From Herpomyces periplanetae (Eukaryota > Ascomycota > Laboulbeniomycetes > Herpomycetales > Herpomycetaceae), in contig WMKJ01000051.1 of the NCBI GenBank assembly GCA_009733715.1, positions 857-64,856 on the forward strand: a stretch of 64,000 nt of DNA. The letters are read 5' to 3'. The notes under the pieces were generated by a model, which saw only the letters and a program-made list of their open reading frames with translations, was not told the origin of the DNA and made no database searches. This document shows positions 53,166 through 63,513 of this stretch, in pieces. Numbering within the stretch: the stretch's first letter is position 1; each line of letters opens with the position of its first letter. A program made the translations under genes and the position numbers.

Positions 53166-55637
53166 ATGTCCGCAGAGGCGCTGGCTAACGATGAGCGATT
53201 ATCGTGGCCACCTGGTAAGAGTAGTTACTCTTCCCACACTATGTCGGTAGGAGATGGTACATGGGATCTTGGTCGTCAAACGTTTTTACTACCAAATCTT
53301 CTCGGTTTAAACTACGCTACTACTCGCTATAATGGAATGGGGAATCGATTCCTCGGCGCTCCCCAGTATCGTCATCTTGTTCTTGGGCATGGCATTCTTG
53401 CTTCTATCGTTTTCCTAGGTATCATTCCTATTGCCATTTTTTTTGCCCGTTTTTACGGAGGGGTTAAAACTCGCGCTGGACGTCGTGGCGTTAAATTACA
53501 CATATGGTTACAAGTTTTAACATTTTTACTCGGAACTGTTGTCCTGACCTTAGGCTGGTTCGCCGTTGGTCCAACACGTACAGTATCAAATCCTCATCAT
53601 TCTATCGGGATTGCACTGTACGTTTTAATCGTTGTGCAAATTATTGGAGGCTCTATTGCACATCGTGGCTTAAACAGAAAACGTTCCGATCGCATTTCTC
53701 TCAAAGTAATGTTCCACTATTGGCTCGGTCGTATTATTGCCGGCCTTGGAATGGCCCAAATTCCTCTCGGCCTAGCCCTTTACGGTTCACCTCTTTACTT
53801 ATTCATACTATATGCCGTAATCATGTTGGTATACATCATCGCATACTTTATACTTAGCTATAAGTATCAAAATAATGCAAAGTTTTATCACTGCAGTAAA
53901 GCTGCTATCCGTGTACGCCCTGGTGCGGATAGCCGTCGCAATTCACACAGTCATCATCATAGTCGTGATGCACGGCACCTTTACGAGCCTAAAATTGTTA
54001 CAGACGGAATGAATAACCGTTTATCTGCCCATATAGGTCGAAATCAGGATGACCGGAATAAAATTAATCCCGAATTCTCAAGTGATATTGAACAAGGTGA
54101 TAACACCGTTTTGCGAATGGATAATAGATACGCTAAACCAATGACAAATGAAGCCAAGAAATGGCCTAATGACATTCGGCATTCTACATATGCCAGTAAT
54201 GATGAAAAGAAGAAAAAAGGAAGTGATTGGAAAGAAAAGCTGATGCACATAGCAGCTGGGGTGATAACTGCAATTGGAAAAAATTATTTAAGTGGTCGCC
54301 GTAAAAATCGGAGTATTATATCGGATAATTCAACGGTGCATTCTTCACGATTTGCGCGTACTGACATCTTGGATGATGAAGAGCAACGGAATGGCAAGTC
54401 AACGAGGACTTATGATTCCGGGGCACCTCGAAAATCAGATAATTTCACGGGTGATGGTGTAGGGTATACACCAGATGGACGATATAGCTACACGAACACG
54501 GATGGTTACGATGTAAGGCAGTCCTCGTGTCGTCCAAACGACGCAAGACAAACAGCGTATAATAAGATAAACGGAAATGGGAAAAGTAAACAGACTGGGG
54601 ATAAAGGTATTTTTCACGGGATTAAACAACTTGGGCTCATGGGCTATTGGCGCGAAGGAGCAGCGGAACGGACGAAACAGCATCAAGCTAATCGACAGAA
54701 GCAACAACAACAACAACACTATGAACAGACTAATGGTACACTAGCCCCGGGAGACTACGTTAGTGAAGGAGTGGGTGGAACTAGCGTTAATTTTTCCACG
54801 GGAGATCCGCAGTCACAGCCTTATGATGCACGTCGTTACTCGCGAGGACGATATAATAGCGGTAATTATGAGATGAACAATAGTGGTTGGAACGGGAGGG
54901 TGCATGCTGAGGGACAGAATTATCGTAAAAGCGTTGTTACGGGACATCGAGGAGAGGTAGAGGGAGGTGGTGGTCCGGTGGATGAAATGTATAGGGAAAT
55001 TTATCCAAGGGTGAATAGGGCAAAACAGTACCCGACGGATCATGCTGGGGAATCATATAGAGCAGATGGTCGAGGTGGTGGGGCAACTAGTAGAGGACGA
55101 AGACATGGACGTAGTAAAGATGACAGTAATGATAACTGGCGTAGGGTAGAAGCCATGGAAGCGTCGCAAGTTCAAGAAGGGGATAATGAAATGAAGCGTA
55201 GTAGTAAGGATGGGGGTTACATTGGGGGGGGACCGGTTACTCAAAGAAAGGAAAATACAGAAGGGGTACCAACTACGCCGGGAAGAAAGTCAATTTCTAA
55301 AGTTGGAGGAGGTGTAATAAATTCATCATTATCATCACCGGGAAGCGGGGAAGTTCCGCGGATCAAATCATCGACAATAACGGGGACGGGAACGGGGACT
55401 GGAACAGGAGTGGTAAAACCAATATATCCATCGGGGGATGGAACATTTTCGGGTACAGACTTAAGCGGTACAGCAACGTATGATTCCAATAGACGACGAC
55501 GACGAGCAGAGCGAGCTCAGGCACGATTAGCCAGAGCCGCGGGGATAACGCCGGTATCAGGTATGGGACGAGTTGACGAAGTTAATGAGGATAAAGCAAC
55601 AATGACGAGTGGTCATAAGTCAGGCGTAGAGAATTAA
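53166..55637 (+). CDS. Cytochrome b561-like membrane protein with long disordered tail
   Basis: A single frame of 823 residues. Five hydrophobic helices lie between about residues 68 and 233. Four histidines sit at the positions expected for two-heme b561 ligands: His75 (LGHGIL), His112 (KLHIWLQ), His144 or 145 (NPHHSIG) and His184 (FHYWLGR). This is the transmembrane electron-transfer fold of fungal b561/CBD9-C-terminal-like proteins. No DOMON or FAD domain is attached. Residues 240-823 are hydrophilic, Arg/Gly/Ser/Asn-rich and look disordered, with a Gln run, a Gly-Thr repeat (GTGTGTGTG) and a basic RRRRRAERAQARLARA helix near the end. Electron donor and acceptor are unknown. ATG 53166 is used; there is no signal peptide, so helix 1 must act as the anchor. 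Confidence 0.85.
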   Translation: MSAEALANDERLSWPPGKSSYSSHTMSVGDGTWDLGRQTFLLPNLLGLNYATTRYNGMGNRFLGAPQYRHLVLGHGILASIVFLGIIPIAIFFARFYGGVKTRAGRRGVKLHIWLQVLTFLLGTVVLTLGWFAVGPTRTVSNPHHSIGIALYVLIVVQIIGGSIAHRGLNRKRSDRISLKVMFHYWLGRIIAGLGMAQIPLGLALYGSPLYLFILYAVIMLVYIIAYFILSYKYQNNAKFYHCSKAAIRVRPGADSRRNSHSHHHSRDARHLYEPKIVTDGMNNRLSAHIGRNQDDRNKINPEFSSDIEQGDNTVLRMDNRYAKPMTNEAKKWPNDIRHSTYASNDEKKKKGSDWKEKLMHIAAGVITAIGKNYLSGRRKNRSIISDNSTVHSSRFARTDILDDEEQRNGKSTRTYDSGAPRKSDNFTGDGVGYTPDGRYSYTNTDGYDVRQSSCRPNDARQTAYNKINGNGKSKQTGDKGIFHGIKQLGLMGYWREGAAERTKQHQANRQKQQQQQHYEQTNGTLAPGDYVSEGVGGTSVNFSTGDPQSQPYDARRYSRGRYNSGNYEMNNSGWNGRVHAEGQNYRKSVVTGHRGEVEGGGGPVDEMYREIYPRVNRAKQYPTDHAGESYRADGRGGGATSRGRRHGRSKDDSNDNWRRVEAMEASQVQEGDNEMKRSSKDGGYIGGGPVTQRKENTEGVPTTPGRKSISKVGGGVINSSLSSPGSGEVPRIKSSTITGTGTGTGTGVVKPIYPSGDGTFSGTDLSGTATYDSNRRRRRAERAQARLARAAGITPVSGMGRVDEVNEDKATMTSGHKSGVEN

Positions 55638-55836
55638 TTAGTGTATGTACAAGATGCAGGCATTTACGCTAATGAAGGAACGAACTAGTACTTGAAAAAA
55701 TGTATATTGAAATGACGGTTAAATTGACCATATGAAGGTATAATTGGGCAATTATGGAGAGTTCTGAGACAGGAGGAAGAGGGGTACAAATAATGGAGAA
55801 TGCGAAGAGGGCGAGAAAAAGTGTTGAGTGGAAGAG

Positions 55837-58800
55837 TTAATTAAAGGATAAGAGTTTAGCGATTATACTGGTGAATTCATCGTTTACTAGATACCAGGAC
55901 AAGCCGCCATTTTGTGAAAGGGGAGGAGAGTATCCTTCAGCTTGATCGAGGAGGGGACGCAAAAGGGTGCGAAATAAAGATGGATCATGATCAGGGGTGG
56001 GAGGAGGTATATCTTGAAGTTGGGTATACTGTGAAATAATAGGAACGACACGATTAATATTGCGGGGACAGGTATAAACGTCGGGAGACAAATCATGATG
56101 AGAGGAAGTGGTTTGACAAGAATGGGAAGGGGAAGAAGTAGGTGAAGGTTGAAGAGATTGGGGAGAGGATTGAAGAGTGAGACAAATTTGGGTGAAGATA
56201 GCGTCAAGTGAGTAAGGTTTGGAGGGAGGGGTGACATTGAATGTAAGAGCAGTTGTCGTAGATGAAGGGCTAGGGATTAGATCAGATTCATGATTGACGA
56301 GAGATTGGAGCAAAGGAATTAGAGATTTTAGGATACGCTTAGCGACTTTCTTGGCATCTTTTTTGTCGAGATCAAGGGAATTTGAAGAAGTAACAGTGGA
56401 ATGGTTAGGATGAGGGGGAGAATCTAGGAAAAAGTGTAAAAGAAGGATCAGGTCTTGAAGGCCGATTTTAGTACCGATGGCTATGATGAGATCAAGGATA
56501 AAAGGAATACTGGATATATAATGGTATAAACGCAATTTGGAATGGATTAAAGAAAATTGATCGAAATAAGACTTGGAATCTAAAGCGAGGGCTTTTTGCA
56601 GAATACGAATAAAATCCGCTTGAAGAGGAAAGAAGATAAATTCGATGGATTGACGAAGTAAGTCAGATTGTTTCAACTTAACAAGTTCACGTTGGTGAAC
56701 TTGATCCAAGAGGATTTTAATTGAGTTAATATCGGAGGCAATAAAATCGGCAAAATTTATACGGGTGAGCAATTTTTGAGCACCTATACAGCCCATACTA
56801 GCGTAATCACGTCTAGTGATCTCCATGGTAGTAAAGGCGTCAACTTGCAATTGTAAACGTTTTAATAAGGCAGCACCACGGCGAGCTTCACGTTTTAGAG
56901 TCCAATACTTGCAAACATCCGCAATAAATTCCTTACGCTTTCTTATTCCAAACCGAATGGCGGAATTTTCGACCCTTCTAAAAACGGCCTGAGGAACGAC
57001 AGGAGCGCCTGACGGTAACTGCCAAATCTGGGGGGAGGAGGATCCAAGAGATTTCTTTTTCCGATTTCGGGATTTTTCGAATTGGGTAATCATTTGAGTG
57101 AATGAGTTGAAACTTCCTGAAGCAGAAGCATTTTGAATTCCTGTTTCAGCCTTACCAAGTCTCACGTGTTCATAAAAGGTTTTTGCGTGGGTTAATGCTT
57201 CATCCATATTGTGTTCACGGCGCCAATCCAGTGGAACATGACGATCACAGTATCCTTTGAATAACCATGGCTCTAAAATATTGGGACCGGTTTGTGAAGA
57301 TTTCATTTTAAGAAAAAGTTTGGCACGTCTGGCACAGGTAGCGTGGAATGCTATAAAACAGTGTTTATGACTGCATTGTATACATGCACCAACTTTTTCT
57401 TGACAAATATAACATAAAAGTTTCCAACGGGACTTGGGAATTTTATCAATATCCATTACGGGTTCCATAAAGGTAGTATTACCTAGGGATACTTCAGGAA
57501 TCCAAAGTGCACATAATAAATGAGCCCATTTAAGCGTGTTGGTTTGTTTGAATGCACCATCTGCATTGGGACAGAATATACATGTTACTGAAGCTCTTCC
57601 CATAATTTGACATTTACGGCAAAGCCATTGACCTTCAGGTATAAAAGGAACACCGTAACATTCTTGATGCACGGCTAAATCACATCCATCACAAAATACA
57701 ATTGCATTGGTATTCTCACAATCCCCATCATCGCATATAGAACATAACATATCATGTTCATTGTTAAGGTTTGAATCATTGATTATTTTACTTCCACTTT
57801 TATCACTTATCATATTTCCATTATCGCATTTTTGACGTTGGGTCTGTGGAGGCCTCGGATCTGATTTAGGGATCCGCTTTTCTAAAACATACCATTCAAC
57901 TTCAATTTGGGTCATAATAGCTTCAAATACTCCAGGTTTAATAGCTTCCGCTTGCTCCTTTCTTCTTCGTGCGTTAATCTCTTCTAACCATTTAGCATCC
58001 TGTTCGTCCATATCATATTCTACCCGACTTTTGATAAAACCATTGGGATCATTGAAATCCGCTGTATCAAATGCATACTTCAAATCATCCTCCATATTAG
58101 CGTCAAGCGCACGTATATAGCCATGCTCAGGAAGGACAAATAAGTCCGTTTCTTGAAATCCTATACTCGCCAGGGTTCGATCCACGTAATTAATGCCAAC
58201 ACTTTGATCCTGTTCAAACTTTGAAAAGGTATCTACCTTGCGAAATTCCGCTCGTGGCAAATTTAAGCGTTCCTTTGGATTGATTAAAGGAAGTGGTGTT
58301 ATATCAGTAGGGTTTTGCCAGGATGGTTTACCCTTGTAACGTGAGCATAATGTTGTCGTAGGCTTTCGTGATGGACGACCCGGTCGACGTCGAGTTAGGG
58401 GTGATGGTGTTTGAAAAGAATTTTCCTTGATGTGTGTAGTATGTAGTACCTGACCGCTGGATGATGATGGTGTATTTTTAAGGAATAGTTTATCAAATTC
58501 CTGCGCTGTATAAATGGGTAATTCCTCATCCAAGTTAAGGTCCGGATGAAATTCAGTCCAGCTTTTTTCTTCACGTGGTTTACATCCATCATCACCTTGG
58601 TACGTTCCAGCTGTATTTCGAACTGATGTTGTACCGTTATAGTAAGGTGTAGTTTTAATTTTTTTGCGTCTGTGATGCGACCGATTTGACCGTCGATGAT
58701 AACCGTGATCATCTGGGATACTTGCCGTCCCAACTTTTCTCTTTGACGAGCTACGCGTTACACCCGATTTACGAAGAATCGGTGAACGTAATGATGTTCT

Positions 58801-58866
58801 TCTTGGTGTTGAGTATTCCACGTCAGCATCCGACATCTGTCTTGTATATTTTGTTGAATTTCTCAT
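55837..58866 (-). CDS. NTO1: NuA3 histone acetyltransferase subunit Nto1 (BRPF-like)
   Basis: Scaffold of the NuA3 H3 acetyltransferase, reading unmodified and methylated H3. A single frame of 1009 residues. A basic, disordered N-terminus is followed by an EPL1-like region (about 210-330, FSKFEQDQ...VEYDMDEQDAKWL and IEVEWYVLEKRIP). Then come PHD finger 1 (about 373-419, CSICDDGDCENTNAIVFCDG), a zinc knuckle (CIFCPNADGAFKQT) and the extended PHD 2 with WAHLLCALWIPEV and HATCARR. All zinc ligands appear present. After the fingers a helical region (ADVCKYWTLKREARRGAALLKRLQ) matches the BRPF family. I see no bromodomain or PWWP domain, as in yeast Nto1. A second in-frame Met at residue 11 is an alternative start. 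It converges with the b561-like gene, with 199 bp between stops. Confidence 0.94.
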   Translation of the reverse strand: MRNSTKYTRQMSDADVEYSTPRRTSLRSPILRKSGVTRSSSKRKVGTASIPDDHGYHRRSNRSHHRRKKIKTTPYYNGTTSVRNTAGTYQGDDGCKPREEKSWTEFHPDLNLDEELPIYTAQEFDKLFLKNTPSSSSGQVLHTTHIKENSFQTPSPLTRRRPGRPSRKPTTTLCSRYKGKPSWQNPTDITPLPLINPKERLNLPRAEFRKVDTFSKFEQDQSVGINYVDRTLASIGFQETDLFVLPEHGYIRALDANMEDDLKYAFDTADFNDPNGFIKSRVEYDMDEQDAKWLEEINARRRKEQAEAIKPGVFEAIMTQIEVEWYVLEKRIPKSDPRPPQTQRQKCDNGNMISDKSGSKIINDSNLNNEHDMLCSICDDGDCENTNAIVFCDGCDLAVHQECYGVPFIPEGQWLCRKCQIMGRASVTCIFCPNADGAFKQTNTLKWAHLLCALWIPEVSLGNTTFMEPVMDIDKIPKSRWKLLCYICQEKVGACIQCSHKHCFIAFHATCARRAKLFLKMKSSQTGPNILEPWLFKGYCDRHVPLDWRREHNMDEALTHAKTFYEHVRLGKAETGIQNASASGSFNSFTQMITQFEKSRNRKKKSLGSSSPQIWQLPSGAPVVPQAVFRRVENSAIRFGIRKRKEFIADVCKYWTLKREARRGAALLKRLQLQVDAFTTMEITRRDYASMGCIGAQKLLTRINFADFIASDINSIKILLDQVHQRELVKLKQSDLLRQSIEFIFFPLQADFIRILQKALALDSKSYFDQFSLIHSKLRLYHYISSIPFILDLIIAIGTKIGLQDLILLLHFFLDSPPHPNHSTVTSSNSLDLDKKDAKKVAKRILKSLIPLLQSLVNHESDLIPSPSSTTTALTFNVTPPSKPYSLDAIFTQICLTLQSSPQSLQPSPTSSPSHSCQTTSSHHDLSPDVYTCPRNINRVVPIISQYTQLQDIPPPTPDHDPSLFRTLLRPLLDQAEGYSPPLSQNGGLSWYLVNDEFTSIIAKLLSFN

Positions 58867-59675
58867 TGTTTGGCCCGCTTTACAAACAAGTTAATTTGGT
58901 CGCTTGTTCTTCAAATCAGTGAGCTTGATCCCCACGCGGAGAATAATATGCGAGTATGAGTAATGATGAAATGTAAAAAAATGTTAACTTTAAGCGATGC
59001 TAATTTAACAGGTTAACTCTCGTGTAAAGTCCCTTCACGTACGCGTACGAGAGTGTACATTTGACTTGAAATTCGTCATTCTTTCAGCCCAACTACAAGC
59101 GCCGTAACGCATTAACTTTAAAAAAAAACATTAAATTCATGCCATTTCATTCCACACTTGACTACACCACGTCGTTCGAATACTACGTCGTGGACGTGGA
59201 CGCAGTTATGATGAAAGAAATTTTTTTAAATCTGCCACTTTTATCTTCGCGTCGCTTCGCCCAAAATTGACTGGTAACTCGCACGTGGCTTTCACGGGAC
59301 ATCTTGAACATGGTCACGTGTGTCTAGATGACTGCCAGAGCAGATGGTCACGTGTGGAAAGGGCAATTTGGCCAATTTGGCCTCGCGAAGTTGGGAAATT
59401 TATTTTTTACAAGTATTCAATTATCCTCGACTTTTATCGACAACAGTTTGCTTAAAGTTGTTTTTGATTTAATCATAATTAAAAGATATACTTATTTTAT
59501 CCATTATATAATGTTTAAGGGACAATTTTAATTTAATCCCATGGAATACTTGGTGTGATTTTACCATTTATATATATGTATATATATTTATATATGTATA
59601 CATATATATACAAATACAAATACGCACACACGCAAATTTAAAGCTAAATCTTGATATTTATGTATTAAAACCATA
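58867..59675. promoter_or_regulatory. Divergent promoter, NTO1 / PQ-loop gene, with CACGTG cluster
   Basis: About 810 bp between divergent start codons. Three CACGTG boxes lie at 59282-59287, 59315-59320 and 59349-59354, spaced 33 and 34 bp, two of them as GGTCACGTGTG. An AT microsatellite follows at about 59570-59612. A near-palindromic CACGTACGCGTACGAG lies near 59037. CACGTG is the core site of Cbf1/Pho4-type bHLH factors. Confidence 0.6.
59570..59612. repeat. TA/TATG microsatellite
   Basis: Alternating TATATA with interspersed G and C, ending about 65 bp before the PQ-loop ATG. It may serve as TATA sequence for that gene. Confidence 0.6.
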
Positions 59676-60940
59676 ATGTCATCGACGACAACACTAATTT
59701 TAAACTTTATATCACGCTTGTTAGGCTGGTCCTACTTTGCGTGTTGGTCATTGTCATTTTATCCACAAATTTTGCTTAATTATAAACGTCGTTCGGCTAA
59801 AGGTTTAGCGATTGATTTTGCCTCGGCAAGCTGTTTAGGTATGTGATGGTTAAGTTATCTTATTTTTCACGTTACAATGGATTTATGCTCAGTTAATGAA
59901 ATGTAAACGTATACTCTCATGTATACACTGCTAATGAAATACACCGGTCCAAATACCTTCACTACAGGATTTATCTCGTATACTGTATTCACGGGCGCTT
60001 TTCTCTTTTCACCGACAGTACGCTCGCAGTATGCCTATCGACATCCCTTGTCACCGATTCCTTCAGTTAGATTCAATGATTTTGCCTTTGCTTTACATGG
60101 ATTCGTATTAAGTTTTGTTTATTATACACAATTCTTTCCAGTGATATGGCACTTTACGGTGGATTCTCGACAACGTTCAAGCCCGCTTGCTTTAGCAACA
60201 TTTTGGGCGTGTGTTTCGGCTGTATTCCTTTTAGTTTTTCACGTCTTATTCGTTGAGGGCAATGGTAATGATCCGAGTCACTTTGCATGGATTGATGTGG
60301 TATGTACTTGGAGGTATCCGGTGTGCAGCGACTATGGCAGCAGCATATACAACATTGAATTCTGCCATTACTCTGTGTTCACTTAATTAGTATTGATAAT
60401 TATCCATTCATTTACTAACTGTGATGGGCGGTTGATTTACGGCGTACACACATGATTGTGTGTACGGATACGTATGTGCTTGTGTCACCCACCAAACAGG
60501 TTTATTCGTTAAGTTACGTCAAATTACTCATGACAGTAGCTAAATATTGTCCTCAAGTATGGGTTAACTATAAGCGCAAGTCTACGATCGGTTGGAGTAT
60601 ATGGCCAATTGTACTGGATATAACGGGAGGTCTGATGTCGATCTTACAACAAGTTATTGATTCATCGCTTCACCATGGTTGGTCGGGTATAACGGGAAAT
60701 CCGGTTAAATTTTGGCTAGGAAATGTCAGCATATTTTTCGATTGTGTTTTTCTTGCTCAACACTTCATGTAAGTGATGATTGTTCGCTCGGTTATCGTAA
60801 CCCTGATATTCATGCTACGGAATGAAACGTATCTAACTCACCCAACCCCTCTTACACTCGGTACAACGTTAACGCGCTACAGATTTTATAAAAATTTAAA
60901 CGAGGAATCCTTTACATTATTGCTCGATGAAACTGTCTAA
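59676..60940 (+). CDS. Cystinosin-like PQ-loop lysosomal/vacuolar transporter
   Basis: Seven-helix PQ-loop protein; human cystinosin and yeast Ers1 export cystine from the lysosome/vacuole with protons. Four exons, 59676-59838, 59968-60299, 60500-60768 and 60883-60940, give 273 residues; the introns are 129, 200 and 114 nt. PQ motif 1 is [18 protein letters not shown] (Pro30-Gln31) and motif 2 is [19 protein letters not shown] (Pro183-Gln184). The LDITGG motif has the conserved acidic residue used for proton coupling in cystinosin. An apparent stop right after HFM at 60770 is avoided by a strong AT|GTAAGT donor; the last exon restores HFIFYKN, matching the family's QHYVLY tail. Substrate is inferred from the family. 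The tail ends LDETV with no clear GYDQL-type sorting signal. Confidence 0.9.
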
Positions 60941-61666
60941 GTAACGCTCATGAGCGGGGTTTATCTATCGGTTGTTTCGCTTTGTTTTACGCAATGGTAT
61001 TTTTTCCTTGACCCGTTGGACTGTTCTCCAAGTCTCTACGGATGTTTCACGTTACATTTTCTGAGCATTATAATAAATTTAACGGAGGACCGAATGTATT
61101 GGGTTGTATACATTCCATTTATAATTACAAAAGGATGGATACGTGAAAAATTGGTTCTATATACAGTGTATATAGCCATTAAATGTCATGTTTAAAGGAA
61201 TTATTTATAGTGGATTGAAATAGGATGGGACGAAGTGGAATATTGTATATGATTGTCCAAAGATTATCATTTTTCAAGGCATAATCTCACGATCTTTACA
61301 CCAAAATTTCCGTTTTAGAATAATCATGTTACCAACAAAACCATAATCGCCCTAATGATATGACTAAGCCGAGAATTTCAAAACAGGCAATGGTGAGGCC
61401 TTATCATTTTTATGCGAAACCAAAGCCAGAGCTACGGCCAAAAATGTTGACAGCTTTGTCTTTTTGAAGGGAAAACTCGGGATTTTTATGATATTAAAAT
61501 GCGATTACGAATATAAATGATTATTTTGGATTTATATATGAGAGATCAAATTTTACTTTAGGACTGTTAAAAATGCTTAACCGCTTGAAGATTCAACAGG
61601 TCTTTTGGAAGGTTTGCAAAGTCAATTTTACATCAAGTTTAACGTTGTTAAGTGGAGTTGGGAGTT
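60941..61666. other. Intergenic before the SPX-RING gene
   Basis: About 725 bp, AT-rich. An 81-codon frame at 60950-61195 is hydrophobic low-quality sequence and not credited. No CACGTG box was seen here. Confidence 0.5.
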
Positions 61667-63199
61667 ATGAAGTTTGCACGTTCTTACCAGCATTGTTTGA
61701 ATAATTTATTTCCACCAACGTGGGTTGATTCGGCTATCTCATATAAAAAGCTTAAAAAATGTATACGTCGAGTTCAAGGAGAACTAGATGAACTAGGCCT
61801 ACAAGATATGATTTCAACACCGGGATCACCACCGACTAGAGATGTTTCACTACATGCGGTTGATTGTGAAGGTTCAGAAAGATTTAGTACACGTATATCG
61901 GATGAATCAGGAAGATCAACTTTATTACGGTGGGATTACACCTTAACGGTTTGCGAAGCTGAACAGTGTTGTAAATCAAGGTTAATGGTAGCAGTAATTG
62001 GGGACTCAACTTATTCAAGAATTTGGTGGGATAATACGCTTAATGGACATGAATCCTGTCGTTTCCTTTCCAAGTTAGCTTCAGTACAAGATTCCGTAGT
62101 ACTAAATCCATACGAAGAAAAGTTAGAGGTTAAATTACACTCTGGGCGATGCGTTGAAAGTTTATCATCATCATCAACCCAAACGGGAGATTCATCTCGG
62201 ATTCTTTTTAAAGCTCGAGTTCCCTTGAACGCAGATGCAGAATTTTTTAGTATACTTTACCGGGAGATCTTGGCGATCGCAGCTTTTCAAGAGTGTGAGG
62301 CTAATATTATGGAACGAGAAATTCAAAGGTTAGGGCAGATTGTCCAACTTGTTTCAACGCCAACTTTTAACGGACATAATACCCAAGATTTGGAAATTTG
62401 GCGTCAAATACTTCAGTTGTACGTTGACAGTCAAGTGTTTCAGTCTTCCCCACGGTACCGTGGAACGTGCTCCATAGTTAGTGAGGGAAATACTACGGGA
62501 TCAACGCCATGGTTAGATAGTACGGGTGGAGTAAACTTGCACGATTATGATCATGCTCGAGCGGCGTGGAAACATTTTCTTACCCATCTTAATTCACTTA
62601 GTTCACTAGGAGTTTTTAAAGTTCGGGGAAGTCGAGAAGCCCTTCAAAGTTTTCTTCAAGTTAATACACGATTATTACGGGCCTTACACTTTCAGCATTT
62701 AAATGAAGCAGCGTTTCGAAAAATTTTAAAAAAATTTAACAAGCGTACAGCCTTTGGTCGACAAGTTTGCTTGCCTGAATCAGTGGTGCGAATTTTGGAT
62801 CCGTGCAAAGTATCCCGATCTGTGTGTAATGTAATGTTTTCTGCCCTGGTAGGGCGTGTTCCACTTTTATCGGATTTTACCTGTCCCGTCTGCTTTGGAA
62901 TTCGCTTTTTACCCGTTCGATTACCCTGTCAACATATTTTTTGTATGCATTGTATTATGGCTATACATTTGAGAACGGCAACGACGACATCAGGAAAACC
63001 GGGACCTACACGATGCCCTCTATGTCGTCGGGCTTTTCCCTACGAAGCTGTACATACGTATGTTGATCGAAAACATGCTCGATGGCTTCGAAAATGGTTT
63101 CGCAAGGAAACCAAGGAGAAGCAACGAGACGATAAGAACGGTCCGGTTTACGATTTTACACTGGGAGCATATTATCGTGATCCATGTATCACTATGTAA
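61667..63199 (+). CDS. SPX-RING E3 ubiquitin ligase
   Basis: A single frame of 510 residues. The first ATG in frame with the SPX start is used: MKFARSYQHCL then PPTWVDSAISYKKLKKCIRR, which carries the basic surface that binds inositol pyrophosphates. The second half of SPX resumes at about residue 195 (LNADAEFFSILYREI), so about 140 residues of non-conserved sequence interrupt the domain. The third part, with FRKILKKFNKRTAFG, is at about 350-370. The C3HC4 RING finger starts at Cys406 (CPVCFGIRFLPVRLPCQHIFCMHC) and ends CPLCRRAF near 455. Family members link phosphate status to ubiquitination of transporters or regulators; the target here is unknown. Confidence 0.92.
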   Translation: MKFARSYQHCLNNLFPPTWVDSAISYKKLKKCIRRVQGELDELGLQDMISTPGSPPTRDVSLHAVDCEGSERFSTRISDESGRSTLLRWDYTLTVCEAEQCCKSRLMVAVIGDSTYSRIWWDNTLNGHESCRFLSKLASVQDSVVLNPYEEKLEVKLHSGRCVESLSSSSTQTGDSSRILFKARVPLNADAEFFSILYREILAIAAFQECEANIMEREIQRLGQIVQLVSTPTFNGHNTQDLEIWRQILQLYVDSQVFQSSPRYRGTCSIVSEGNTTGSTPWLDSTGGVNLHDYDHARAAWKHFLTHLNSLSSLGVFKVRGSREALQSFLQVNTRLLRALHFQHLNEAAFRKILKKFNKRTAFGRQVCLPESVVRILDPCKVSRSVCNVMFSALVGRVPLLSDFTCPVCFGIRFLPVRLPCQHIFCMHCIMAIHLRTATTTSGKPGPTRCPLCRRAFPYEAVHTYVDRKHARWLRKWFRKETKEKQRDDKNGPVYDFTLGAYYRDPCITM

Positions 63200-63513
63200 A
63201 GGAAAGCGGAAAAATGAATATGTATAAGAATAGATTTTCATTTACACATGAAAGTACAAACTTTTGAGTAATATTTCATCGAGTCGCAATGTTTTATATG
63301 GTATGGTATCACGGAACAAGTGCGTGTTTGCGTATAGTTAAGATGAAGGGGGATAGGAAAAGAAGAGACGTTATACGGCAATGAAAACGGGACGGGGGAG
63401 ATGGTAAGCATAAGGCTGATGAGCTTTAAAAAGTGTACTGGAATTTGAAATTTACGGGGCAAAATTAATGGAAATGTGAGAAAGAACAAATCGGCTATGA
63501 GTAACGAATAAGA
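63200..63513. other. Convergent intergenic, SPX-RING / oxysterol-binding gene
   Basis: 314 bp between convergent stop codons, presumably 3' UTRs. Nothing else is recognised. Confidence 0.5.
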
